Positions 1 through 13,264 of a DNA stretch of 64,000 bases are shown here, one piece after another. This DNA comes from Hirudo medicinalis. Lineage: Eukaryota > Annelida > Clitellata > Hirudinida > Hirudinidae. A program made the translations under genes and the position numbers. Position 1 is the stretch's first letter. Each line of letters opens with the position of its first letter. A model generated the notes under the pieces. The model made no database searches and was not told the DNA's origin. It worked only from the letters and a program-made list of their open reading frames with translations. Location: the NCBI GenBank assembly GCA_011800805.1, contig MPNW01000236.1:97738-161737 (forward strand), in the 5' to 3' direction.

Positions 1-205
1 TCTGGCACTAATCTGCTAATGTTCAATGAATGGCCTATTTTCTCACCTCTGGAATGAATTTACGACTTTTGCATAGAATAAGATTGACTTTTGACGAACA
101 TCTATTTAAGACTCACTATTTCTCTGCTCTATTTTGTACTCTATTTCTAATACTATATTTATTATGGATTATTAACTTTAATTGATTGACTCTTTTAACT
201 ACAAG

Positions 206-206
<1 letters not shown>

Positions 207-265
<59 letters not shown>

Positions 266-266
266 T
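207..266. repeat. (ATT)n microsatellite
   Basis: About 20 near-perfect ATT units inside AT-rich DNA. No gene is associated. Confidence 0.95.
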
Positions 267-919
267 ATAATCTGTTACATTAATATTATTTAATACCTTA
301 TTCTAGCAAAAAGCTCTCATGATTTATATCATTATATTTGTCAATTGCTAAATTAATCTCAATAACTATTATTGAGTTAAATATGCTCACACACAAATAT
401 CATCATTTGAACTTGAATGATCAATTTTGAATCTATTTAAAACATTAAAACATTAATTTGTCGTGATTCGTCAGATCCGTGGAATGACTTTTGAAAGAAA
501 CCAGGGGGAGTTTCCGATCACCCGAGGCGTCGTGGAATCCAGTGAACTTTGACCAGAACCCCACCATCCCTGCTGTTGTTGCTGTCGCCTTCTTTATATT
601 TATCTGACAAACCCGCTCGAGTGGAAAAGGAATTCTAGGAGAATATTTTTATTTACCCCTTTTAGGGTCATCCACAGAAAATATTTCCAAGTAAAAATAA
701 TAATTATAATTACAATAAATATGTACCACGATAATAGTATTATTTGTGATAATAATATTTATATAATAAATAATAATCAATAAATTTATATAATAATTAC
801 AATTTATTACTATAATTAATGAATAATAATAAAAGTATAAAATTCAATTTGAGTTGTCGTAGTACAATCGTGAAAAATTGGTCTGATATTAACGATGGAA
901 GGTATTAGAAAGATATTAA

Positions 920-999
920 TCATCATCATCATCAGCAGCAGCAGCGGCGGCGGCGGCGGCTGCATCATCATCATCATCATCATCATCATCTTCATCATC
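920..999. repeat. Compound CAT-CAG-CGG-CAT microsatellite
   Basis: A run of CAT units passes into about five CAG units, then about five CGG units, then back to CAT. Each block differs from the next by a single base change per unit, so it looks like one array diversified by point mutation and re-expansion. It is not inside any gene I can support. Confidence 0.9.
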
Positions 1000-1207
1000 T
1001 TTTTATTTCGTGTTTTGTTTGTAAATATTTCAATCGATAAATCTTTGATTGTTTATTGATATTTATTAACATCAACGAGGAATACACGAAAAATAAAACA
1101 AAGATCAAAATAAAGTCTTTTAATCCAAGAGAAGTCAGTTTAAAATTATAAAGATTATTTTAGTTATCATAATCAATCAAATAAAATTAAGAATCCAAAT
1201 ATGTATA

Positions 1208-1440
<233 letters not shown>

Positions 1441-2599
1441 ATAACAAACTCGAGGATTGCGTAACACTTCCCATTGCTTGGTCCATCCTAGCATGCGATC
1501 GTCACGCATGATCAGCTAGGAGTCCATCCACTTATAATAAGATGATGATAAAAGGAACGAACGTACACAAACATAGAAGAACGTACACAAACATAGACAA
1601 ACATACATAAACTCAGAGATGTACAAACAAACTGGACTGTTTTATGGGAATCTCTGATGGCCGACGGATAATTCCTGTTTTTATCACTTCTTTTGAACCT
1701 TTGTAGAATTTATTTTGCCGGGGATTTATCAAAATTTAATAATTCATAAAAAATTATATTTCATTGAAAAGAACAATAACAACGATATCAATGATGATGA
1801 TTATGATTATGATTACGATGATCATTTTTATTTTACATATATTTATATTATTCATTAACAGTATTTTTTGATAATATTATAAAATTATATTCACGATTAT
1901 TATCTTTATTTTAGAATTCCATTGATATTTTAAAACATCACTCTAGCATACTGTGACCGGTAATGGCACAGCTAGCCACAATAGTTAATAACAAATTATT
2001 AATTACATTAATTAAAATTAATCAAATAGTTTTAATAATCATAAAAATTGGTATATCATCCCCGAAATTCACAAATTGTGAATTTTCAAGGTTACATTGC
2101 AAGGCCAACTCAGGTAAACTGACCCACATAAGTGGTCAACCATTTGCCAAGGAATTTCAAACCTCTGCCCTCCGCGGGAGAATGCGACCTATAAATGGAT
2201 GAACTTTAACCTTTGGCCAGTTTTAGTGTCAGCGAATATTTTGTAATTAGAGAGAGAAAGTCAGTCCTCCGTGTTCAAACTTTTAACCACTTAGTACTTC
2301 AAGTGCTCTGAGGTTGGAGGTCGTCGACGATTAGAGGATCTCATTAATATTAAACATAGCTCATTGATATTCAGTATGACTAATTAACAATTCAGTGGCC
2401 ATTAATTAGCATGCAGACTTTGAACTTGACAAGACTGGATACACTCTGGAGCCTTTAGATTATCGTGGCGACAGCTGACGTTTCAGTCGGTTTCGGAAGA
2501 CATGACCTATTATGGGATGAATGATCAATCTATTCTTTTCTATACCGATAAACATTTTAGAATTTGAAAAACTATTTTATTTCCAACCATTCAGTGTGA

Positions 2600-2785
2600 C
2601 GACAATAAAATAATAATAATAATAATTATTATAATTATAATATAATATTATATAATATCATAATATAATATATTATAATATATAATAATATACAATAATA
2701 TACTATAATATATAATATTATAATATAATAATATATAATATATAATATTATAATATAATACATTATATTATTATTATAAGCTAAA
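2600..2785. repeat. Cryptic AT-only repeat tract
   Basis: Nearly pure A/T sequence of ATA, TAAT and ATTATA units with no clear single period. No coding potential. Confidence 0.85.
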
Positions 2786-2937
2786 ATTTTTAAGTAAAAT
2801 TAACCTTTTAAGTAAACCATTTAATAATTAATCTAATATTAAAGTATTAAAGAGTCAAAGAGGTAACATAACTTCAAGAGGTAAGAGGTAAGATAACTTC
2901 AATCACATCAAGAACACTAATGTTGTTTCTTGCCGTT

Positions 2938-2938
2938 G

Positions 2939-3001
<63 letters not shown>

Positions 3002-3003
3002 CA
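2938..3003. repeat. (CAT)n microsatellite
   Basis: About 21 uninterrupted CAT/ATC units. The poly-Met frame across it is an artefact. Confidence 0.95.
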
Positions 3004-3917
3004 TCATCATAGTCATCATCGTTGCTTTCACAAACTCTTTCTCCACTATCCGAGAAAGTGTCATAAATCTGAAATGAAATATTATAATAATCTGATAGCA
3101 GAGAATTAATGGAAATGTACGATTGATATGTAAACAAAGTTGGACATTTATTTTGAGAATATCAGCCTGTAAACGTGCCGTCACGTTTGTTCTGTTTGAC
3201 TTGAGATGACAATTACAAATACACACTCAACTATACTGTCAACAACAATAAAGTATTTGTAAATATTTATAAACTCTTAAAGTATTCCCTCCTAGAGATT
3301 GCAAGTATGGCAATGTTGGAGAACAACAACGATTAGCGACAAGAACATTTAAAAAAATCTAATCTAAGGTTGACAAGTAACTATATTGATTTGAGACAAT
3401 ATAATATAATTTTACAATCATCCCAACACTTAGATTATCAGGGGGGCAGGTTGGCTTGCTGACCTCCACCAATCAGATTGCACTGGGGCCTTCGCCTGAC
3501 CAAATCCGGCCCTGGTGCGGAGCAAAATTAACCAAGTTGAGTAATAGTAAAATTATTTTTTAAATTTTTTATCAGTTCATTAGTATATTAATTAATTTTA
3601 GTTAAACAATTTAAACATGCTATGATTTATGAATAATTATTATTTATAAGGTTTCAAAAAGGTTTAGCGGATCATTTTGAAGTACAATAAGACATTGATC
3701 GGAAAAGACGAACACATAGCGCCATCATTCCAAAGTGTTGTGAAAATTAAAATTTGTGCTTGTATCATTTTTTAATTCAATTAAAATCATTTTATTTTAG
3801 AAATCACTTGCTTATAAAAATCATTTATTTTAATGACACATTTAAAATAAATTCATTCGCTAGATGTCACAACTTACCATAAAATGACTAACAGAAAATC
3901 CAATGTTATATTTTAGA

Positions 3918-4003
3918 CAGGCCGTCGATAGAAATTTCGGACCCCAAAAAATTACCGGGCCCCGGGGCTCTTGCCCCTCTGCCCCCTCCTCTCGGCGGCC
4001 CTG
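3918..4003. mobile_element. 86-bp hAT-like MITE
   Basis: The left end reads CAGG-CCGTCGATAG and the reverse complement of the right end reads CAGGGCCGCCGAGAG, so the element has imperfect terminal inverted repeats of about 15 bp. Flanking 8-mers are ATTTTAGA (3910-3917) and GTTTTAGA (4004-4011), a 7/8 match expected of an 8-bp hAT target duplication. The interior is GC-rich, unlike its surroundings. There is no transposase; it is a non-autonomous element. Superfamily assignment rests on TSD length and the CAGGG-type termini. Confidence 0.7.
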
Positions 4004-4064
4004 GTTTTAGAAACATTGCAATCGGATTTATATAGCATTCTGGCTTGCGTCAAAGTTATACAAC

Positions 4065-4277
4065 TTATAATTTATACCCTAAACTTACCCCATGACCCTG
4101 GAAATCAATGTAGAACTGATAAAAGTCGATGCCTGTGAGTTTGCTATTGCCCATCACTTCTCCATCTACCATGAAGTGCTGAGGTCTGATTTCTTTGTCG
4201 GGGTCTCCTGATGCAACATGCAGTGTTACGCTTGTACACAGAAAAGTTACAATCCAGATATCCAGTGAATTAATCAT
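4065..4277 (-). CDS. Possible first coding exon of a secreted protein (partial)
   Basis: Reading minus from ATG 4277, the frame opens with a signal-peptide-like segment (Met, a hydrophobic core WIVTFLCTSVTL, then small residues before an acidic DPDKE stretch). It then stays open for about 40 residues (ending FYIDFQGHG) to a perfect donor, GGG|gtaagt, at about 4091. No homologous family is recognised and no following exon could be placed further left, so this may be a lone first exon with a long intron, or chance. The translation past the donor is intronic. Confidence 0.3.
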   Translation of the reverse strand: MINSLDIWIVTFLCTSVTLHVASGDPDKEIRPQHFMVDGEVMGNSKLTGIDFYQFYIDFQGHGVSLGYKL

Positions 4278-4914
4278 TTAATGAATTAATATCCAACTCA
4301 TGAAAATTTATAAGTTGTTTGATGATTAGAGTATTCTTCAAATAATGCATGAAAAATATCGCTTCAATTTGCCTCACAACTTGTAATTCTGTTTTAGAAC
4401 GGTGCGTAGCAACTCAAATTATTAGGATTTTTTTAGATTCTGATTCTTTATCGATTAAATGTTAACACCGAATTAAATCAACGTTTTATTTTCAAAATCA
4501 ACAAAAAATGGGAAAAACCTGGAATAACAACGATGAAATCAATCATTACTCGTGCCATGATGTTATATTTTTTGTACAAAAAGTGGATTCCATCAAGGAA
4601 TAAAATTACTTAATTTAGTATTTCATTAATTAAATATTAATTTTTATGAATACATTATTATGTTAATTAACTAGATTATTAAGTTACGAATCATTGCAGC
4701 TCAACAAGCGCCATTTTTCAAAAACAAATATGAAATTTGTACCGCCCAACGGCCGGCCTCCCTAATCAACAAATAGGAGGGGCCTCCGTCGAGCTAAAAG
4801 TAAATTTCGAGTAGAACGACGTTTTAGACTACTAAATATTACGATCACTTCAATCTATTTACACCGGTTGTTGACGACGATAAACTTCGGAAAGAAATGT
4901 GGATTCAGAGAATT

Positions 4915-7900
4915 TCATTCGTATTCATCTTCTCTTTCTCTCTTGATTCCAACTCCGATCAGAGAGGAGGCAGACGCTGATGGGCGAACAGAGCTTCCTG
5001 CTTTAGGAAGCTGCTGTTGGCCTTCGCTGGACTTTCCGCTCCATCTTAAAGTTTCCGTTTCGCTTTCGACGAGCGTTTTCCTCGAGAAGACGTATTCGCT
5101 GAATTGCTGGCCTTCCACTCCACCTCCGTTAGAGGCGCAAATCTCGAATCCTTTGCTCATCAGCTTCTGCATGACCTCCACCGAACTGACCTTGCAATAT
5201 CCGTTCAGCGGGAATCTGATGATGTAGCGAGAGTCCAAAACGAGATTCTGGAAAACCCGTCTTCCATCCTCTCCGGAGTTTTCTTTTCCAGATCCGCTTC
5301 CATCCAGCAGTCCTTGGTCGAGCTCGGGAAATAGATTCTCAAGCACAAACCTGTCTGCACTCAGAGTAATTCTTTCCCCAAGGTCGGGACTGACGTTCAT
5401 GACGACGCATTCCACGTTATACCTGCTTTCCGTCTCTTCCGAGCTCCTTCTCGCTCCGTCCGTCGACAGATCCTCCGGGCCATTCCACCTGGATCTCTTC
5501 GGCACGGGCTGAAAGTCTTGTGACTGAATCCTCTGTGATCTTGCAGGTTGAATCGGACTCTGCCTCTGTTGTTGGTGGCGTTTCAGGTTCTCGACGGCCC
5601 TGATGAGCGGAATCAATTCAAAGAACTTGGCCTCTTCCAAAAGTAGGTCCAGTTCGTCGAAGTTTTCCGGTACTGTCAGATTGCCGGTCCGCACGAAGTT
5701 GAGCACGTGGCGGAACATTTTTCCGTCCCTGTCTATGAAGTAGTGCTGCTTGAGACTGTCCAGTATTATGGGTACGCTGCCGTTGAACATCTTTGCCAGC
5801 TTTGATTCTGGATATCTGAATAGGTAAGAATTAATTGAATTGTTTCATTAAAATTAACTAAAACAATAGTTAATTAATTGAATATGACTCACCAATATTG
5901 CTCGGATTAAGTGTTAACGGCGAATTTATTATTTAAATTAAAAGTCGTTTTTTTTTTTAAATCGAGGAAAAAATGTAATTACAGCTAGAAAATGCAACCC
6001 AAGAAGACTGCCATCGGCGATATTACCTGAGGCAATTAACTATTATTAACAGCGTATTTCCCAGGGGCACGCAGTACACAGTGGATATTGAACGCGACCA
6101 CAACGGATTCCCAGCATCGAAATATTTTCACGCAAACGTAACCTCAAAAGAGCTGTTTATTAATTTCAATAATCCACGGGACACCTTGACATTTTACGGC
6201 AGAATTTTATGCCGGGAAGGATGTTTTGATTTGCAAATCGTTCCATGTATTCAATTCTTCATCTTGCTCGTTTCTATTGCATCTTTTTTGTGGCTTTTTT
6301 TATATTTCAGCAGCGATTACCAATCAAAGAGAAAGTTGCAAATTATCTCTCCCCGGAAAATGAAAAACCGCGAGAATAAATGGATTCGCAGATATTTCGG
6401 ACCAGGTACAAGCCAGGTGGATAGGTAACCGCGATTGGTGACCGGCCGTTACATGCACGAATAAGCATTACCTCTCGTGGGAGTTTTCCTCGGATGAATC
6501 GAGGGAAACATGCCGAGAAAAAGAATGAAACGATGGAATGAAAGAAAGAATTAAAAAAAAAACGAAAGAAAGAAAGGTGCGTTTGATTCCCGAATCCGTA
6601 GGAAATAAATTTTGTAATTAATATTAAACGAACACACGAAAAACTCTTCTCTTCGTCGGCAGCAGTAGTTTATGGAGCTTCGCATACTTTTGGAAGGTTT
6701 CATAATCCTCTTCCGATGTACTTTTCGTAACTTTTTAGTTTCTCAGTTTTTTTTTGTATTCTCTCCTCTTCACGTATTTATTTTTATTTTTTTCATTCCG
6801 CGTCTAAAATCCCCTTCAAGATGCCAGTCTTGAGACTTTTTTTCTCATTTGGCGGTCTCCTGTCGAGACAATCGGCTCCCTCCGATCGGCTTGGAAAAAT
6901 CGATCGTTGGAGTTTCGAAGACACCCTGGAAAGACCCCAGGGAGGTGGAAAGAAGACGTGAAGAAGATGAAAAGAAAAATAAATTAGTCGAACGGCTTGA
7001 AGATAAAATAAGAAAGAAGCCTATTAATCATCGCCTTGGGGACATTTAGTCTCGCTAAGGTTTCTTCCCCTCTTTTTCTCCCCACCCACTCTGAGGAGGC
7101 GACGAGATGATGGAGTTCGCGATGGTCGACCACGACGCCGTGTAGATGTCGCTTTCCGAGAGTTCGCTTAATGAATTCATAATCCTATAACTGGAGGCCA
7201 AGAGTTTCATGAGCTGCTACGAGATTCACTGGAATGCCGCTGGAAATGGCAGACGAACTTCCAAGGCCATCCACCAATAGCATCAACACAATCGAGGAGG
7301 ACGAGGAGAATGAATGATTGGTCAGTAAAGGTGTGTAGATAAAAAGTAGGAGATAAAAAAAAAAGGAAGATAAGTGGAAAAGAGGGAGAGATAAGAGTGA
7401 GGAATGAGGGGAAGAACTCCGGGCAGATAATAATTAGTGAGTGTAAAATGGCAGCCCCCGGACACAAGACACAAGATGAGCTTGAGATTATCGAGTGTCC
7501 ATTAATTAATAGTCAGGGAGACGCGCCAGAGTGCAAATGGATGAAGGCGATGATGTTGACGGTGACGATGAAGGTGAAAGGGTGAAGGTAATGATTATGA
7601 CGATGACCGCCAAGACGTCTCTTGCCCAAAGCTACCTCGATTTTGAAATAAACTATTTATCAAACAGAAAATCATCCATAATAAATCCATTTTTATCATT
7701 AAATTGAATGTAATCCCTCGGTAAACTTAATCTCAATAGTAAGCACATTTTCAAAAATACTTGAACATTCTCTCACTCAAAATTCGATCGAAACAAGAGA
7801 GGCTGTGACAGTTTTGGGGAAAGAGTTAGGAAAACGAAAGTAAAAATAAGCACTCCGCCATCATCTTTTCCTCTTCCACATCATCGCTGACTCCAGCGGT

Positions 7901-8635
7901 CAATTTTCCACATGAAAGAACTAATAATACGGAGAGCAGGATGCGTTTCGGGCGACATACAAGAGCTTCTAGCCCCAGGTCGGGTAACCTGACTCTATTC
8001 TTGATTTTCAACTCCAAGTCTGATCGCTCTTATTCGTCACAGTTTTGTTTCTTTTTAAAAACTTACTTTAATTATACAATAATAATAATGATGAGAATAA
8101 TAGTAATGATATAAAAATAATAAGAAGAAATATTATTATAAATAAAATATAATAATGATGATAATAAATAATAATAATAATAATTAATTATAATAATAAT
8201 AAAAATGGGATAGCGTAAAAGTATTATCTAAAGAATATTTTATGAATGGGCGTTTAGTTAAATAACAACAACAATGAAAAAGTGACAGCACATGAAAAAT
8301 ATTTAAAAACTATGAATTTCTGAACATGATTCTAAATGTACAACAACAACATACAAAAAACTAAATATTATTAATTATTATTATTATCATCATCATTGAT
8401 GATGTCGATGACCTTATTACTAACTTTAAATAATAATAATAATAATAATAATAATAATTTGTTATGTATATTCGATTTAAGTTTTGACTCAGTTAGTAAT
8501 TAAGACAATTCATTTGTGTTCATTTATTGTTGTGTTTTTTTGCTTTTTGTTTTTGTCTTATGTTTTTCTTGTATTGTCTGAGGTCTCTGGATGAGACTTG
8601 GCAATCATTTTATCCGACTGCAATTCNTAACTTTA

Positions 8636-8731
<96 letters not shown>

Positions 8732-11211
8732 TTGTTTATGTATATTCGATTTAAGTTTTGACTCAGTTATAGTAATTAAGACAATTCATTTGTGTCCATT
8801 TATTGTTGTTTTTTTTGCTTTTTGTTTTTTGTCTTATGTTGTCTTGTATTGTCTGAGGTCTCTGGATGAGACTTGGCTTTCATTTTATCCGGCTGCAATA
8901 CAGCCGAGTTTGACTTTGAATAAAAATAATAATAATAAATATAACAATAACATGAGTAAAATATGATAACAAGTTAAGCACAATTAGAGTTTCGAAACTT
9001 TGACAATTTATGAAAACATGTGATCTAAAATCAATGGGCAAAAATCCAAAGCTAAAAATTCCTTTGAGGTCAATAAAGATAGGACTTTATCTTGGAATAC
9101 ACTTACGATTAGGATAAGCTAAAACAGTACAAATCAGCACAAAATGTCGAATATGGAATTAAAATGACAAATAATAACATTTAATTAACATGGCGCCTAA
9201 AAGTATCTCAAAATGTGACATGAAAATTGAGATGAAAAATGGCTAAAGAACTTTCAGGTCAAACATATAACCAGCAGTGAGGTTTCAACGGCATCAATAT
9301 ACATGGAAGTGAAACATATGAGGGAGTGGGGAGGGAAGAGAATGTGCGCCCTTCAGAGTGGGTGGTTCGACCCTTAAGAAAAGTGTCTTGTCTTGGGGGC
9401 AATTTGGAATACAGGATTAGAGAAGGCAATACATGGCTGGCTGGATAAATTGATCGTTGGATGGATGAAGCAGTGGATGGATGGATAGATAGATGGATCG
9501 GTGATGGATGGATAGATGGATAGGTAGATGGATGGATCGGCTGATGAACGAATGGATAGATGATTTGTAGAAGCGAGCGCAGCGTCGCCTGGTCACGATT
9601 TTCCACTTGGCCTCGGGTTAAGAGTGAAATTATGCAGCACTCTGAGGCAATCCTCCCCGGGCAGTCATCCACGTCCATCCAGGCTCTTTCCAAGATGCCC
9701 GGAGCACATTTCAGTGCTAGAGTGGAGATTCTACCTTGTGCTGTTGTGCATATGTATGCTTAGACTGTCCTCTAACGTTGGTTTTGACTATATTTTATAC
9801 ATCTATTCAAAAAATATTCAGAAAAAAACAAAACAAAAACAACTAGCTGTGTTTTCTGGCAATTGTATCGCCATTGTACTTTTCTGTCTAGGGCTGCCGA
9901 TCCAAACATCCCTCTAATGCATCTAAACATAATGCACAAACGAGGCAATCAAAACGACAAAGGGACACCCAAACAGCAATACGACAGGGATAAGAAGCCA
10001 CCAGACAGGCACATCTGGGGGCTTCGGAGTTCCCGGAGAAGGACATTAAGTAGGACACTAAAAGGCACGGACTGGATGACAGAGTGGCGTGCATGCCTCC
10101 TTGATGAGATTATAACCAACGTCCAGATCATGACCGGGAGCAGAATTGCTTTCAAGCCTTATTCTTATTTTGGAGCAAAAATGGCCGCTCCAGGCGCAGT
10201 GAGCTTGGCGGAAGAGATACGCTGGATGAATGGATGGGAATGGAAATGACAAGATGCCATGGAGAATGAGACAGTGAGGCCGACAGAGAGGCATGCGAAA
10301 TAGTAATGAATAAACAATGCTAATAATAATAATTGTGATGAGTTGATTAATAAATATAAATAAATTAAAATATTTCGAATAAAGTGGAAATGGAAATCAT
10401 GACATTGAATTCATTGACATTCATGAAATAAAAATAGTGATGATGATGAGGATTCTTTTATTATTTCTGGCATTTTGTCTACAGATTACCTAAGTTTATT
10501 ACGAAATCGTCACATCTCTTATACCAATGTTACTGTTAACAATAATCGAAACCGTTCCCCTCGCTCTTATCAACACCCCTTGACCCTTAAAAATTGAACT
10601 TAGACACCTTCTGAGGTCGTTAGATGAACCCGGAGGTCAATCACAGGTGTTTCGGTCAGAGGTTATGACGCTTATTGTTTGAATGGAAACATTTCAATGC
10701 TTGCAGGTTTCTTTCAAGACGTCACCTCATTTTCCGATAGCATCTTTCGCCGTCGGGTGATAAGAATAAATATAATAACAAATGATAAAATATAATAATA
10801 ATATATAATTATTCCGATGTCGACGACTATTATCATAAATATCAAAAAGGAGTTATTGTAAAAAAAAGTATTATTCATTATTAGATTATTAATGAAGTGA
10901 ATTATATAATTATTTAATATTACTCAATGTCATCACACTAACTTGGTTAGAGTCTCCAAAGACGAAGTGTAGATACAGCCCCCAACATCAATGTGTACTG
11001 GGGCAGTGTAGCGGGTCGGGGTAGCGGGGCATGGCACCCCGGAAATTTTGTTATAAATGGAGCTAGGGGCAGGCGACGTCATGCTCGTGACCAAGGGTGG
11101 AGAAGGAGTCGAATTGGGGCTCCCGGGGGCGTCCATGATTGACCTGTTGGGAGGTTGTTGTACGCCAACTCTTTGGAATAGGAATGGATTCGAAATAATG
11201 GCTGCCCTCAT
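4915..11211 (-). CDS. KCTD1/KCTD15: KCTD1/KCTD15-like BTB protein (two coding exons)
   Basis: Coding exons are 11211-10943 and 5815-4915, giving about 389 residues. The junction ACCAA|gttagt ... ttcag|ATATCC restores [16 protein letters not shown], the diagnostic KCTD1/15 BTB sequence. The BTB/POZ domain spans about residues 75-175 (APVHIDVGG ... [14 protein letters not shown]). The conserved C-terminal half contains [17 protein letters not shown] and QFSEYV. Vertebrate KCTD1 is about 257 residues; this one has a longer Ser/Thr/Pro-rich N-terminus and Gln/Ser-rich inserts. It ends [12 protein letters not shown], resembling the sumoylation-like IKQEP tail of the family. Known KCTD1/15 proteins form BTB pentamers and repress AP-2 transcription factors; that role is inferred here. 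The start at 11211 is the first in-frame ATG after a good acceptor (ttttttgcag) at about 11230, so a 5'-UTR intron is likely. The 5.1-kb intron contains repeats and a single-N gap. Confidence 0.92.
8420..8940. repeat. Near-identical segment repeated on both sides of a single N
   Basis: The block starting TAACTTTAAATAATAAT, ending in CTCTGGATGAGACTTGGC and TTTTATCCG, occurs at about 8420-8625 and again at about 8627-8905, separated by the N at 8626. The copies differ by a few indels and by AAT-array length. The right copy continues into CAGCCGAGTTTGACTTTG-AATAAA plus an AAT tail, a form typical of a retroelement or transcript 3' end. The doubling itself is most simply an unmerged assembly overlap. 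Confidence 0.8.
9445..9552. repeat. Degenerate (GGAT)n array
   Basis: Tetranucleotide GGAT units with TAGA and GAAC variants, in the KCTD1/15 intron. It is the same family as the large fields at 58-60 kb. Confidence 0.85.
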
Positions 11212-13264
11212 CTTTGAAATAAAATTCTGCAAAAATAATCACAATAAAAAATAAATGCATAATGAATAAGGTAAATTTGTAATGTTCCAAAAATTATGTC
11301 AAACATTTTCTCAAAATATGAAATCTGAAATTCAACAGCATAGCACCTGCTGAGGATTTCACTGACAGCCCTCTCGCCCCTAACCACAACCAACTCGAGA
11401 ATGGAACAAAAGATGATGTGACGGACCGAAGATATTAGGGAGGTGCAATTCTTATTAGCTTTTTATAACGCGAAGCCGGCGTGCCAGGTTTTTGTGCGAT
11501 TATTTGGAAGCCTCAGGCTAGTCAAATAATGGACAAAATCGGCCTAGAGGTATAATTCTCTTCGGGCCAAAGTAAAAATGCAATCAACATCTTACACAAT
11601 TAAATTACTCACGAATGCCTCTTTTTTTGCTGTAACGTGTTTCTCATATTCGGAAAAAGCATCCAATTTAATCTTTTTTCCTTTTAATTTAAACACTAAA
11701 CATAAACGTAGCGCCCGTCGTTGTCGTCATTGCGATTTGAAAACAACTTCAGAATCCACTGTAGGTCAGTAGTGTAAATCTTACAGCATTTTCTAAGTCT
11801 CACCTTTTCACGATTTGGCAGCCAAAGAGACAAACAGAAGATGCACGTTTAAACCACTCAGAGCACAGGTAGGCAGACTGATCAGCCTTATAAAACCACA
11901 GGAGGATGATCACCGGTTTCGATGATGAAGCCTTCGGGTCGACGGTACACAAAAGCGCAGACGCCGAATCAACCGGTTCTCCCCTTTATATAGATGCGAT
12001 GACATGTGAGCACAAACATGCAAGGCACATCCCTATTCTGACCTGTTCTGTTTTTGAAAGTTTTTAAATTACATTGCCATAACTGACATTTTTGATGACG
12101 TGTTTGATGAAAAGTGATTCTTCTAATTTATTTGTGATTTCTAGTTGGACAAAAGTATTAATATTTTGATTTATTGTTATGTTTGCGTTTGTGGTTGGTT
12201 GTTCGCTGTAATTGTGGTATCCTTTTGTGTATGAATCCACCGATTTGAAGTACCTGGATTAATCCTAACATTTTAAAAACATATTTAAAAATAGGTTATG
12301 GAGTAAATACTTTTAACAACAGAAAACTTACCAAACGGATAAGCTCCCTATTAAGCATTCCCATAGGTTTTTCTAAACAAAACAAGCGTCTAATTCAGCA
12401 GACAATGCACTCCATTCAAGCTGAGGTAGGAAGTGAGTGAGTGAGTGAGCGAATGAATGAGAGAAGAAGAGGTCGACATCGATCATGAAAGGTTGCGGTT
12501 AAATGGATCATTCCACCTTTGTTAGGAAGCAGCACTTGGCTTCAGGGGAATTCCCAGTCCGTCTGACCGTTGTTTTGTTTATACCTTTGAACCAAATCGG
12601 ATAGAATGAAAGACCCTATATGCGTCCCTCAGAACTTGTTTGGGTTTGGAAGATAGAATCGAGACACAGATGGAGGATGACGAGACTACCGTGGACAAGT
12701 GCTCCTTGAGTAGTGGAGACGAAATCAGCTGGAAGAGCATGGAGAGGTTCTTAGACGTGTCATCTTTTGTCGACGTGGAGTGGTCACTCCGGGCGGGGAT
12801 TTTATGGAAAGGGAAGGCTCGGACTCTCTCTTGTGGAAATGATTACAACAGTGTAGCACCGTGTCATTATTGATGTTAATGTAATTACTGTTAATTATTA
12901 TGGGTTGTATTATTATTATTGATAATTATTATTGGTAATTATTGGTAATTATTATTTTTTAATAATTAAGGGCTGTGTTAATGTCATAATGCTGTCGTGA
13001 GATATTATTTTATGTTGTAATGCAAGTAATTCTTGCGATTAGAATAAAAATAATTCACGACAATATGAAATATAATACAAATGATGAACAATTATTGCGG
13101 CAGCAACAATAATAATTTTTATTACTGTTTTCATTATTCATTCTTCATTGCACCACGAACGCGTGCAATGAATTATCTTTTTAGCAACTATAGCTATACA
13201 ATTATTAATACATGTAAACAAATGTTTCGAATTAAAAAAACAGTCACCTCGACGATATTATTAC

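Larger units (their letters stand above)
5816..10942. other. Intron of the KCTD1/15 gene
   Basis: No exon is supportable on either strand. Contents: a polypurine/T-rich stretch near 6540-6800, AAT microsatellites, a duplicated segment around the N at 8626, a LINE-like 3' end near 8860-8940, and a GGAT array at 9445-9550. The open frames at 6081-6428, 6849-7049, 9259-9693 and 9863-10249 show no domain or splice support. Confidence 0.7.

Noticed and set aside
3430..3520. GC-rich patch starting CAGGGGGGCAGG and ending GGCCCTG, possible second MITE
   Set aside because: Termini resemble CAGGG ends, but the flanks (TAGATTAT and GTGCGGAG) show no target duplication and the inverted repeat is too short.
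6849..7049. 66-codon charged frame ([20 protein letters not shown])
   Set aside because: Starts at TTG, lies in the KCTD1/15 intron on the other strand, purine-rich low complexity, no family.
9863..10249. 128-codon frame in the KCTD1/15 intron
   Set aside because: Mixed composition with overlapping frames open on both strands; no domain, splice or promoter support.
12640..12873. 77-codon frame beginning LEDRIETQMEDDETT
   Set aside because: Looks coding-like in composition, but it has no ATG at its start, no splice partner and no family match.
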